DNA of 64,000 nucleotides, taken from positions 186,001 to 250,000 of the forward strand of contig CAXXFH010000006.1 of the NCBI GenBank assembly GCA_963677085.2, given 5' to 3'. A program made the position numbers and the translations under genes. Below are positions 42,917 to 51,005 of the stretch, piece by piece (within the stretch, counting starts at the first letter, position 1; each line of letters starts with the position of its first letter). Below the pieces are notes generated by a model. It saw only the letters and a list, made by a program, of their open reading frames with translations. It did no database searches and was not told the origin of the DNA. This DNA is from G963677085 sp963677085. GTDB lineage: Bacteria > Planctomycetota > Planctomycetia > Pirellulales > Thermoguttaceae.

Positions 42917-42938
42917 CCCACCGGTAGCAACCGGTGGG
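42917..42938. repeat. CCCACCGGTAGCAACCGGTGGG palindrome family, copy 2
   Basis: Same unit as at 7115-7136 and 48266-48287. It lies between the convergent mannosyltransferase and lipoprotein genes, where it may also act as a weak terminator. Confidence 0.7.
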
Positions 42939-42962
42939 TCGCGCCATAACAGGCACCCTCGC

Positions 42963-43427
42963 TCACGACCCTTCGACCACGATGACAAACCGATTCTCCG
43001 AGGCATCTTCCCCCACCACCAGCTCGATGCCCGACGTTTCGGGCGAGTGGTACCGTACCGGGACTTTCTGGAACCAAGCTTTTCGTGCCGCGAGTTCCTC
43101 CTGGGTCTTTTCCGGCTGACCGGGATCCATAATCGGGGCGGGAGGCGGTTTGACGGCCACCTTGTACGTTCCGGTGAAGGCCCCGTCTGCTTCGTCGATC
43201 GTGTTCAATTCAAACGTGCCATCCGGGGCGATGTAGCCAACGGCACTGATCGGCCGATCGACAGCCTGGAATTCGACTTGCCCGGCCGTCAGCGGCGTGC
43301 CGTCGCGGAACGTCACTTTGCCGGCGACCGAATAAGTGGGCTGGCCGCCGCAGCCGCATACCATCAGCGTGGCCGCGAACAGCGCGATCGGAGTAAGCCC
43401 TGTAATAGAGGCACAACGATAAGTCAT
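42963..43427 (-). CDS. Putative lipoprotein with carboxypeptidase-regulatory-like fold
   Basis: The ATG at 43427 opens a signal with a lipobox-like VCGC (mature Cys26), so the 154-residue product is probably lipid-anchored; the longer frame upstream translates the inverted repeat at 43451-43536. The mature part, YSVAGKVTFRDGTPLTAGQVEF through APDGTFELNT and GTYKVAVKPP, is the beta-sandwich pattern typical of the many short planctomycete lipoproteins found next to DUF1559 genes. Here the DUF1559 gene is indeed directly upstream on the same strand, which fits that pairing. Function is unknown. Confidence 0.8.
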   Translation of the reverse strand: MTYRCASITGLTPIALFAATLMVCGCGGQPTYSVAGKVTFRDGTPLTAGQVEFQAVDRPISAVGYIAPDGTFELNTIDEADGAFTGTYKVAVKPPPAPIMDPGQPEKTQEELAARKAWFQKVPVRYHSPETSGIELVVGEDASENRFVIVVEGS

Positions 43428-43450
43428 GAGGGTTTCTTTGCCAAATACCA

Positions 43451-43536
43451 GGTAGGGTGGGACGAGCGAAGCGAGCCCCACCGGAGACAATCCAAATTCG
43501 CAGTGGTGGGGCTCGCTTCGCTCGTCCCACCCTACC
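43451..43536. repeat. Perfect 32-bp inverted repeat
   Basis: Arms at 43451-43482 and 43505-43536 (beginning GGTAGGGTGGGACGAGCGAA) are exact complements around a 22-base spacer, in the gap between the DUF1559 and lipoprotein genes. The flank 43544-43575 is the inverted second copy of the 32-base repeat at 23538-23569. Confidence 0.85.
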
Positions 43537-43576
43537 GGTCTGCGGCTGCGACCGTCAGAATCGTTTTCAGTTTGAG

Positions 43577-44533
43577 TTAGTACTGGCCTACCAGTTCGCC
43601 GCCTGCTCGCGTGCTGAGCTTGGATAGGACTTCCACGTCGATATTCACTTGGATCGACCGCACGGACCCGTCGGTTAGGGCGAAATTGCAGACGCCCGGA
43701 TGGCAGCTTCCGAACTGTTCGTTGGGCGGCTCCTCGCGATATCGGGCGATGGCACGGTCTCCCCTCCGGGCCGAGTGAAATTGTTGCCAACCGCTGTAGA
43801 TCGAGCCCTCGAAACTGGTACCCGGCTCGTGCTTCTCGCCGATCAACAGTGTGTTGCTTAGCCCGTCGCGGACGTCGGCGAAGCGGGTCAGCGATTCCCA
43901 CTGCATGCAGGCCGCGCCGTTGGTCGTCAGCATGACGTTGCCCGACGCATCGCGGCATTGACCGGCGATGATCGCGCCGTTGGCCTGGGTGTTTACCCAG
44001 TTTTCGCCGGTACCGGAACTAGCGGCGTAGTCGCCCGCCGCGCCGGGGTGGTCCTGGTCGGTAAGCTCTGGCTCGCGTCGCGTGGGGCAATAGTAGGCCG
44101 GTACTTGAACAATCCGCGGGTTGCGTGGGTTGTGGATCTGATCGGGGTCGGCGGCGATGCCCGGCGTGGGATACTGCCCAGGATAGGTCTTGGTGAGATC
44201 CCACAGTTCGAAGGCCGCTTGCTGCTCGAGGTAGGGCAACATCAGCGCGAACCACGTGGGGCGAATCCGGCCTTCGGTCCCTTCTCCGCCGGAGAGCCGC
44301 GACGGCGGCAACACGCCTTTGGCCGTGTGAAAGTTGTGTACCGCCAGGGCGAGCTGTTTGAGGTGATTGCTGCACTGCATCCGCCTGGCCGCTTCCCGCG
44401 CTGTCTGCACGGCCGGCAGCAACAACCCGATCAGGATGCCGATAATCGCAATCACCACCAGAAGTTCGACGAGGGTAAAACCACGGGCTGGGCAACGACC
44501 GGAGCCCACTCTCGGTAGGCTATGCTTCAGCAT
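43577..44533 (-). CDS. DUF1559 prepilin-like protein
   Basis: The start at 44533 gives a 318-residue protein. It opens with a short leader and a type IV pilin-like methylation motif, GFTLVELLVVIAIIGILIGL, followed by LLPAVQTAREAARRMQC. That is the standard opening of planctomycete DUF1559 (SBP_bac_10-type) proteins. The C-terminal NFALTDGSVRSI segment is the conserved H-x9-DG-like end. A type-II/IV prepilin peptidase should process it after the Gly. Many paralogs exist per planctomycete genome, and their role at the cell surface is unknown. It precedes a lipoprotein gene on the same strand. Confidence 0.92.
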   Translation of the reverse strand: MLKHSLPRVGSGRCPARGFTLVELLVVIAIIGILIGLLLPAVQTAREAARRMQCSNHLKQLALAVHNFHTAKGVLPPSRLSGGEGTEGRIRPTWFALMLPYLEQQAAFELWDLTKTYPGQYPTPGIAADPDQIHNPRNPRIVQVPAYYCPTRREPELTDQDHPGAAGDYAASSGTGENWVNTQANGAIIAGQCRDASGNVMLTTNGAACMQWESLTRFADVRDGLSNTLLIGEKHEPGTSFEGSIYSGWQQFHSARRGDRAIARYREEPPNEQFGSCHPGVCNFALTDGSVRSIQVNIDVEVLSKLSTRAGGELVGQY

Positions 44534-44910
44534 GGCACCGTTGCGCCGCCGATAATCTTCAACTGGTTCCCAAGCTCCAGCTTGGGAACCATCTCCCCTC
44601 GCCCCGTTGGGGAGAGGGGCCGGGGGTGAGGGGATTGCGCAGCAACGATCTTTCGGAAGATAACACCTTCGCCGCTGCAAACCGCCCTCACCCGGCGGCT
44701 TTGCCGCCACCCTCTCCCGCTCGGCGGGAGAGGGTACGCTGTGGTGCCAATCACGTTCGAACGCAGGTTGGATCGCAATCCGGTTCATGCGGCTACGGGT
44801 CATCTTCTCTTGGGTTCTCGAAGCAGAGCTTCTGGGACGTGGGTTCCCAAGCTGGAGCTTGGGAGCCAGGTGACGTTGGGCTTGGGAACCAGGGGGTACA
44901 CTGTATGTGT
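44534..44910. repeat. Repeat cluster: two CCCAAGCTGGAGCTTGGG palindromes and CCCTCACCCCCGGCCCC units
   Basis: Palindromes lie at 44565-44590 and 44842-44867. Between them, 44591-44640 and 44685-44734 carry inverted, GC-rich units with CCCTCACCC and CCCTCTCCC cores. The reverse complement of 44591-44640 recurs almost unchanged at 57344-57391. No gene is seen. Confidence 0.75.
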
Positions 44911-45690
44911 TTACCGTTTCCGTCGGCCGTACAACAGCGCGATTGACAAAGCGCCGAACAGAAGCAAGCTGATCGTTCCCGGCTCGGGCACCGGGTTGAT
45001 TTCGAGCGTTGGTGCCGTGCCGGAGTTGCCGGTTGAGAATTGAAACTCGACCTGCCGCTCCTCCGCCAGTGGCGCGGTGATGCTGTTGCCGTCGAGATCG
45101 GCGTTGATGCGGAAGAAGATGTACTTACCGGCCGCGCCCGCCGACAACTGGGTGTTGAGGAAATCCGTTAACGTCTGGCCACTGATGACGTAGTCGCCGA
45201 GCGTTGACGAAGGGGTAACGAAATCGTCGGCCACCAGCGTGTTTGAACTGTCCAGCGGTCCGAGATAATGATCGGCTTTGATAACGGTCGGCGCCGCTGC
45301 GTCGATACGGTCCAGGCCATATACGTCGCAATTGAAGTTGGGCGTGCGGTTGATCAATACAAGGTTGATGTTCAGGTTTGCAGAGCCCACGGTTTGTCCG
45401 TCGAGCGACGAAGGCAGAAGAAAGGGAATCACATACGCCCGGGTTTGATCTTGCGTGTCGTTGTAGTTCAGCGCACGACCGGTCCCGCTGTCTGCGGAGT
45501 CAGGATCTTTGGGGGCCGTGTTGGCATTGCCGGTGAAACTGGTTCCTAAAGCGATGATTTCTTGCGTCTCGGCGTCGGCCGAATCGGCGGTAATGACGAT
45601 CGGCTCTGCCTGGGCAACCGCCGCAAGGAAGAAGATGGCCACAAACAGGGCGGCCGTGCTCAGCAATACGTTCTTGGTGTCGCGTTTCAT
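44911..45690 (-). CDS. PEP-CTERM exported protein, paralog of the FecR-protein C-terminal domain
   Basis: The 259-residue protein has a signal peptide (about 1-28, ending in AQA), one beta-rich domain (about 30-235) and a C-terminal VPEPGTISLLLFGALSIALL-YGRRKR sorting tail. The domain (ADAETQEIIALGTSFTG, RTPNFNCDVYGLDRID, NTLVADDFVTPSSTLGDYVI) resembles DNRLRE-like outer-surface domains. It is closely similar, also at DNA level, to the C-terminal third of the next gene upstream. GAAAGGAGACTGCG precedes the ATG. Binding partner and role are unknown. Confidence 0.78.
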   Translation of the reverse strand: MKRDTKNVLLSTAALFVAIFFLAAVAQAEPIVITADSADAETQEIIALGTSFTGNANTAPKDPDSADSGTGRALNYNDTQDQTRAYVIPFLLPSSLDGQTVGSANLNINLVLINRTPNFNCDVYGLDRIDAAAPTVIKADHYLGPLDSSNTLVADDFVTPSSTLGDYVISGQTLTDFLNTQLSAGAAGKYIFFRINADLDGNSITAPLAEERQVEFQFSTGNSGTAPTLEINPVPEPGTISLLLFGALSIALLYGRRKR

Positions 45691-45727
45691 CGCAGTCTCC
45701 TTTCAAAACTCAATAATTGAGAGAATA

Positions 45728-47422
45728 CTATCGGGACGGGTTTTCCGGCTTGGGTGCCGGATCGGCTTCGGGCGTTGGTGCGACGTTCGAATTGGCGGTG
45801 AAAAACCGATACTCGACGCATCGCTCGCCGGGCTGCGGCTCGGTGATGTTGTTGCCGTCCAGGTCCGCGCTGACGCGGATGAAGACGTATTTGCCGGCTG
45901 CTCCGGCCGCCAATTGGGCGTTGAGAAAGTCGCTTAATGTCGGGCCACTGATCACATGGTCGCCAGGCGATGACGTGGAGGTAACGAAATCATCGGCCAG
46001 CAACGTGTTGGAGTTATCCAACGGGCCGAGGAAATGATCTTCATGGACAACGGTCGGATCGAAGGCGGCGATGCGGCGCAGACCGTAGACGTCGCAATTG
46101 AAGTTGGGCGACCGGTTGATCTCCGCAAGGCGAAGGTTCAAACTGGCCGAGTCGATAGTTTTGCCAGCAAGAGAGGCGGGCAGCAGGAAAGGAATCACCA
46201 GCGTGCGGGTTTGTGCCTGCGAATCGTTGTAGTTCAAGGCACGGCCCGTTCCGGCGATTCCGCCGGGGGCGTCCTTGGGCGCAATGTTGGCGACGCCAGT
46301 AAAGGGCGTTCCCACTGGAATGATCTCCTGGGTCTCGGCGTCGGCCGGATTGGCGTTGACGGCGATCGGATCGGCCTGCAACGCCGAAGCGACAAGGTTC
46401 ATGGTTGCAGTGGCGGGCAACTGCCTGATGCCGCCGAAGCCCGCCGCCCGTCGCTGAGACCAGGTGAAGACTTCCGCCGGGTTAAACGGGGCCGACTCGA
46501 TGTGGCCACCGGCCCCGATCCGCGCTCCCTGGCCAGCTTCGACAAGCAGCTCTACGGCGCCGCCGGCCGCCAACGCGACTTTACCTTGGGTAACATGCAC
46601 CTCGGCAACACCCGTGCTGTCGACCGCCACGCCGAATTCCGTGCCCAAGTCCGTGATGGTGGCCAGCGGGGTTTGCAGTTCGAAACCCCGGGCCGGCTCG
46701 GGCACCACGGCGGTGAGCCGTCCTACTCGCAGTTGCGCGGCGTTGCGCGAATCCGTCTCGAAAGTGGCCGGGCCTTGCAGGTAAACCCGGGCACCGCTGT
46801 CGAACGTGATCTCGGCCATTCCTTCGACCAGTTCGAGGCGCCGTTGCGGTTTGAGAAACGTGCCCGCCAGCGGCACGGCCTTGTTGTCGGCCCAGATGCA
46901 GTCGACGGTTCGCACGAGTCGCGCCACGTAGACGGGCTTCGCCGCGGCTTCTTCTGCGGGCTCCGCGGCGCGGCGCATCGGCATAGTCCAAAACGCCAGC
47001 ATCGTCAACAACGATCCGATGGCCATGGCACCGACGACCACCGACAACGTGCTTGGGTGGCAAAGAATCGCGATGCCTCGCTGGCCGAGGTTGCTCCAGC
47101 GTCCCAACAAGGAAAGTGGCACGGGACTGGCCGCCTCGGTGGAAGTGCCGTTGCCGCCAAGAAGGCCTGTCACGACATTCTCTTCGTCCTCGTCCGTTTC
47201 GAGCGGTTGCCGCAGGGTCGGTGCGGCGTCGAACGGGTCGCCGCCGTTTTCCAGAGATAAAGCGCCATGGAGATTCAGGTAGTCGAGGTAATAGCGGCAC
47301 GCCTCGTCGTGTTCGACAACCAATGCTTCCAGACGCGCGGCCGACTCGTCGGTTAACGTGTCCTCGCAGAGGGCATCGATCAGGTCGCGCAGTTCGGTTT
47401 GCTGCTGGTCGGTGAGTGTCAT
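45728..47422 (-). CDS. FecR-domain membrane protein fused to an exported beta domain
   Basis: The ATG at 47422 overlaps the stop of the sigma gene (ATGA). The 564-residue protein has an N-terminal anti-sigma-like segment (about 1-65, LRDLIDALCEDTLTDESAAR), a membrane helix (about 125-155, STLSVVVGAMAIGSLLTMLA), and a FecR domain (about 175-330, GSARVYLQGPATFE, DLGTEFGVAVDSTG, VHVTQGKVAL). It ends in a domain (about 365-545) paralogous to the neighbouring PEP-CTERM protein but with no sorting tail. In planctomycetes such FecR proteins more often end in a LamG domain. It is inferred to be the envelope regulator of the co-encoded sigma factor. Confidence 0.82.
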   Translation of the reverse strand: MTLTDQQQTELRDLIDALCEDTLTDESAARLEALVVEHDEACRYYLDYLNLHGALSLENGGDPFDAAPTLRQPLETDEDEENVVTGLLGGNGTSTEAASPVPLSLLGRWSNLGQRGIAILCHPSTLSVVVGAMAIGSLLTMLAFWTMPMRRAAEPAEEAAAKPVYVARLVRTVDCIWADNKAVPLAGTFLKPQRRLELVEGMAEITFDSGARVYLQGPATFETDSRNAAQLRVGRLTAVVPEPARGFELQTPLATITDLGTEFGVAVDSTGVAEVHVTQGKVALAAGGAVELLVEAGQGARIGAGGHIESAPFNPAEVFTWSQRRAAGFGGIRQLPATATMNLVASALQADPIAVNANPADAETQEIIPVGTPFTGVANIAPKDAPGGIAGTGRALNYNDSQAQTRTLVIPFLLPASLAGKTIDSASLNLRLAEINRSPNFNCDVYGLRRIAAFDPTVVHEDHFLGPLDNSNTLLADDFVTSTSSPGDHVISGPTLSDFLNAQLAAGAAGKYVFIRVSADLDGNNITEPQPGERCVEYRFFTANSNVAPTPEADPAPKPENPSR

Positions 47423-47961
47423 GCTCGGGCCTCGCTGGCGACCGTTCGCTGAATGCACTCGAACAGAGCGCGGCGGATGCGTCCGACGGCCTTGTAAACG
47501 GCCGGAATGCTTCGCCCCACCTCCTCGGCCACGGTCTTCGTGGAGCCGCCCTTGCGGTAACGCCGCCGGATCAGGTCGCGGTCCTTGTCGCTGAGCTTGG
47601 CCATGCAGTGGGCCAGGGCATTTTGGCGGGCGTCGAAGTCGTCGGGCTTTTCCTGGGCCGCCGCGGCCACCCGCTCGAAGAACTCCTCGCCAAAGCGGAC
47701 CTGCTCGCGCTGTCGGCGCTGGCGCAACGCCCGGGCTTTGTAGTAGGCGATCTGAAAGGCCCATGCGCGAAAGCTGGTGCCCGGCTCAAACTCCTCGAAC
47801 TTGCGCCACAGTGTGAGGTTGGTTTCCTGCAACACCTCCTCGGCGTCGGCGTGGTTCGAGACGAGCGAGAAGATGAACAGGTAGACCCTCTGCTGGTACC
47901 GCGTGAGCAGCTCGATGAACAGTTCGGTCTTGTCCGAGGAAGTCACGTTTGGTGTAGTCAT
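47419..47961 (-). CDS. ECF-type sigma factor (planctomycete FecR-linked type)
   Basis: The start at 47961 gives a 180-residue protein; codons upstream lie in a gap with no coding character. Region 2 (about 15-85) includes ELLTRYQQRVYLFIFSLV, DAEEVLQETNLTLWRKFEEF and RAWAFQIAYYKARALRQR. Region 4 (about 125-175) includes LSDKDRDLIRRRYRKGGSTK, VAEEVGRSIPAVYKAVGRIR and RALFECI. This sub-type is commonly followed by a FecR-domain gene, as here, with a 4-base overlap. It probably controls its own operon and surface proteins such as the PEP-CTERM gene downstream (inferred). Confidence 0.9.
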   Translation of the reverse strand: MTTPNVTSSDKTELFIELLTRYQQRVYLFIFSLVSNHADAEEVLQETNLTLWRKFEEFEPGTSFRAWAFQIAYYKARALRQRRQREQVRFGEEFFERVAAAAQEKPDDFDARQNALAHCMAKLSDKDRDLIRRRYRKGGSTKTVAEEVGRSIPAVYKAVGRIRRALFECIQRTVASEARA

Positions 47962-48168
47962 GAAGGGTGGTAAGTTTTTTCGCCGTCTTTGTAGTCTACT
48001 TTCGGGGGGCGCGAAGTGCCACGCACTACATCTCCTGAGGTAGATCTGGCCCGGGCAAAAACTTGGAAGGACGAATTGGAAAAACGCCAAGAATTTCCCG
48101 AAACTGCCGGAAAAAGACACGCTACCACGGTCGGATGGGGGATGTCCGCCGTGGCCGAAAAAACGAAA

Positions 48169-48209
48169 AAGGGGCCCCAGCGTTTCGGGAGGAAACGCTG
48201 GCGCCCCTT
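48169..48209 (-). terminator. Strong Rho-independent terminator for the trpB-like gene
   Basis: Read on the minus strand, a 17-position stem with one mismatch (arms 48169-48185 and 48193-48209, cores CCAGCGTTT and AAACGCTGG) around a 7-base loop is followed by TTTTTCGTTTTTTCG. It lies about 115 bases after the TrpB2 stop. Confidence 0.85.
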
Positions 48210-48265
48210 AGGATTTCCGACTAGCGGTGGAAAATTAGCTGGGAACCAACCCCAGGGCTTCCAAG

Positions 48266-48287
48266 CCCACCGGTCGCAACCGGTGGG
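48266..48287. repeat. CCCACCGGTCGCAACCGGTGGG palindrome family, copy 3
   Basis: Third copy of the palindrome seen at 7115-7136 and 42917-42938, here between the TrpB2 gene end and the terminator at 48169-48209. Confidence 0.75.
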
Positions 48288-48322
48288 TCCACGGCACCAG
48301 CACGCGCGATATCCGCGGTGCG

Positions 48323-49678
48323 TCAGTCAAACTCCGGCAATTCGGCCAGGGCTTCTTCGATCTTCTTCTGGGGATACTCGTAGTCGACCAGTTCGCCGCT
48401 GAAATAGCGGTCGTAGGAACCCAGGTCGCAGAGGCCGTGGCCGCTGAGGTTGAAGCAGATACACTCTTCTTTGCCCTCCTCGCGACAGCGGATGGCCTCG
48501 ATGATGGCCCCGCGGATGGCGTGCGACGTCTCGGGCGCGCAAATGATGCCCTCAGTGGCGGCAAACAGCTTGGCGGCCTCGAAACACTCGATCTGATGCA
48601 GGGCAGTGGCCTCGATCAGGCCCAGGTCCTTGACCAGGCTGACCATCGGGGCCATGCCGTGGTACCGCAGCCCACCGGCGTGGATGCCCGGCGGCACGAA
48701 GCTATGGCCCAGCGTGTGCATCTTCATCAGCGGCGTGAGCTTTGTGGTGTCGCCAAAGTCGTAGCGGTACTGCCCACGGCTCATCGTCGGACAACTGCAC
48801 GGCTCGCAGGCCACAAAGCGGATATCCTTGCCCGCCAGCTTGTGACGGATGAAGGGAAAAGCCAGCCCGGCGAAGTTGCTGCCGCCGCCCACGCAACCGA
48901 CGATTACATCGGGTGAGTCGCCGACGAGCTCGAACTGCTTCTCGGCCTCCAGCCCGATCACCGATTGGTGCAGCATCACGTGGTTCAGCACGCTGCCCAG
49001 CGTGTACTTCGTGTCGTCGCGCGTGGCGGCCACTTCGACGGCTTCGCTGATGGCCATGCCCAGGCTGCCCGGGCAATCGGGATCGGCGGCCAGGATTTGC
49101 CGGCCGGCTTCGGTTTCGGTCGAGGGGCTGGGCGTGACCTCGCCGCCCCAGAGATGCATCATCGACCGCCGGTAGGGCTTTTGCTCGTAGCTCACCTTGA
49201 CCATGTAGACTTTGCAGTGCATGTCGAACAACGAGCAGGCGAACGACAGCGAGCTACCCCACTGGCCGGCCCCGGTTTCGGTCGACAGCAGGTTGATGCC
49301 CTCGATCTTGTTGTAGTAGGCCTGGGCGACGGCCGTGTTCGGCTTATGGCTGCCCGGCGGGCTGTGGCTTTCGTCTTTGAAGTAGATCCGGGCGGGCGTG
49401 TTCAGCGCCTTCTCCAAACGATCGGCCCGCACCAGCGGCGAGGGACGCCAGATGGCCAACGCGCGGCGGACTTCGTCGGGAATGTCGATCCAACGCTCTT
49501 GGCTCATTTCCTGGGCCATCAACTCGCGGGAGAAGATCACCTCCATCTCGGCGGCCGTCATCGGCTCGTGCGTAACCGGGTGGACCGGCGGCGGCACGGT
49601 TTGCGGCAGATCGGCCTGCAGGTTGTACCAGGATTGAGGAACGTCGCTTTCGCTGAGGAACACACGCTTGCTGGCCAT
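48323..49678 (-). CDS. TrpB-like PLP enzyme, TrpB2 type
   Basis: The start at 49678 has GGGAG six bases upstream. At 451 residues it has the long TrpB2 form (about 50 residues longer than TrpB1). The PLP lysine lies in PPGSHKPNTAVAQ, the glycine-rich phosphate loop is VGCVGGGSNFAGL, and the late CFNLSGHGLCDLGSYD segment is typical of TrpB2. Such enzymes convert indole and serine to tryptophan but usually do not need TrpA. No trp genes surround it, so salvage of indole or a side role is plausible. A strong terminator follows the gene. Confidence 0.88.
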   Translation of the reverse strand: MASKRVFLSESDVPQSWYNLQADLPQTVPPPVHPVTHEPMTAAEMEVIFSRELMAQEMSQERWIDIPDEVRRALAIWRPSPLVRADRLEKALNTPARIYFKDESHSPPGSHKPNTAVAQAYYNKIEGINLLSTETGAGQWGSSLSFACSLFDMHCKVYMVKVSYEQKPYRRSMMHLWGGEVTPSPSTETEAGRQILAADPDCPGSLGMAISEAVEVAATRDDTKYTLGSVLNHVMLHQSVIGLEAEKQFELVGDSPDVIVGCVGGGSNFAGLAFPFIRHKLAGKDIRFVACEPCSCPTMSRGQYRYDFGDTTKLTPLMKMHTLGHSFVPPGIHAGGLRYHGMAPMVSLVKDLGLIEATALHQIECFEAAKLFAATEGIICAPETSHAIRGAIIEAIRCREEGKEECICFNLSGHGLCDLGSYDRYFSGELVDYEYPQKKIEEALAELPEFD

Positions 49679-50076
49679 GAGATCTCCCACTTTTCGAATT
49701 GCAGAACCCGAACCGACGGAAATAGGCAATGCCCGATGTACATCGCCCGAGCACACTATAAGCTACCACTATAAAATGCGGAGGACGCGATGTCGAGGCG
49801 GAGACGGGGGGTGTCTGTTTCCCCGCCTAATCACTGGTCGGTTCAGCAGGTAGCACCGATGATTTTCCGGAGAAAAGCCTGCCAACCACATGGGCGTGAC
49901 CGGAAAATCGTCGGTGTTGCCATCGGCAACGAGAGGATTTCCAGGGGCTTGCATCCCGTCGGCTGTGTATCCTCTTGTGACTGCGTCACCCCGACGTCTT
50001 CCCGGTTCTGCCGTTCGAAGTGCCAATGCGAACGGCGGGAAAACATCGGGGCCACCCACGACAATGCCAATCAGAC
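49679..50076. other. Intergenic gap, nothing recognised
   Basis: About 400 bases between two minus-strand genes. Short open frames exist in several phases but none has coding character or a ribosome binding site. It holds the promoter region of the TrpB2 gene. Confidence 0.45.
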
Positions 50077-50994
50077 CTATCCCGTTTTTTGGGGCCAGTC
50101 GACGTTCGATAGCTTGGCCAAGGCCAGCATCAGGGCTTGGGTGCCATTGCGGCCGTGGCCTTGGGACTTTAGGGCCAGGTAGAGCTGTTGGGCTAGGGCC
50201 AGACCGGGCATCGAGAGGCCCATTCGCTCCGACTCGCGCAGAGCGATGCCCATGTCCTTGATGAAATGCTCGACGAAGAACCCGGGATCGAAGTTGCCGT
50301 CGATAATTCGCGGCCCGAGGTTCGATAGCGACCAACTGCCGGCCGCCCCGGAGGCCACCGACTGCATGACCGTCTTGAGGTCGAGCCCGGCGCGGTAAGC
50401 GTAGAGCAGCGCCTCGCAGACGCCGATCATGCCGGTGGCAATGAGGATTTGGTTGGTCATTTTGGTGTGTTGCCCGGCGCCGGGCGGGCCCTGGTGGACG
50501 ATCGTTTTGCCCATCGCTTGCCAGCAGGGCATCAGCGCGTCGACGGCTTGGCGTTGGCCGCCGATCATGATCGACAACCGTGCTTCCCGGGCACCCACGT
50601 CGCCGCCGCTGACCGGAGCATCGACGGCATACACGCCCTTGGCTTTCGCCGCATTGGCGATTTCCACGGCCAGCGACGGTTCGCTAGTGGTCATGTCGAC
50701 CACGATATTGCCTTCACGGCAACCGGCCAGGATGCCGTGGTCGCCGAGAAAGACCTCGCGCACATCGGCCGGGTAGCCGACGATGGCGAAGATTACGCGA
50801 GAGGCCTTGGCCACGGCCCGCGGACTATCGGCCCAGGTGGCGCCGGCGTCCAAAAGCGATTGGGCCTTTTGCCGGGTACGGTTGTAGGTCGTAACCTGAA
50901 AACCAACTTCGACGAGATGGCCACACATGCTGCGGCCCATCACACCCGTGCCAATCCAGCCGATAGGGGTTTTGCCGGGAGAGACTTCGATCAT
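50077..50994 (-). CDS. Beta-hydroxyacid dehydrogenase (3-hydroxyisobutyrate/tartronate-semialdehyde family)
   Basis: The 305-residue NAD(P)-dependent enzyme has an N-terminal Rossmann motif IGWIGTGVMGRSMCGHL (11-27), the substrate-binding DAPVSGGDVGAR (125-136), catalytic K178 in GAGQHTKMTNQIL, and N181. Length and motifs fit the 3-hydroxyisobutyrate/glyoxylate-reductase family. The exact substrate is open. Its start lies 11 bases after the stop of the small membrane protein gene, at the end of the flotillin/NfeD operon. It may only be a transcriptional neighbour. Confidence 0.9.
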   Translation of the reverse strand: MIEVSPGKTPIGWIGTGVMGRSMCGHLVEVGFQVTTYNRTRQKAQSLLDAGATWADSPRAVAKASRVIFAIVGYPADVREVFLGDHGILAGCREGNIVVDMTTSEPSLAVEIANAAKAKGVYAVDAPVSGGDVGAREARLSIMIGGQRQAVDALMPCWQAMGKTIVHQGPPGAGQHTKMTNQILIATGMIGVCEALLYAYRAGLDLKTVMQSVASGAAGSWSLSNLGPRIIDGNFDPGFFVEHFIKDMGIALRESERMGLSMPGLALAQQLYLALKSQGHGRNGTQALMLALAKLSNVDWPQKTG

Positions 50995-51005
50995 GGTGCG
51001 TGTCG

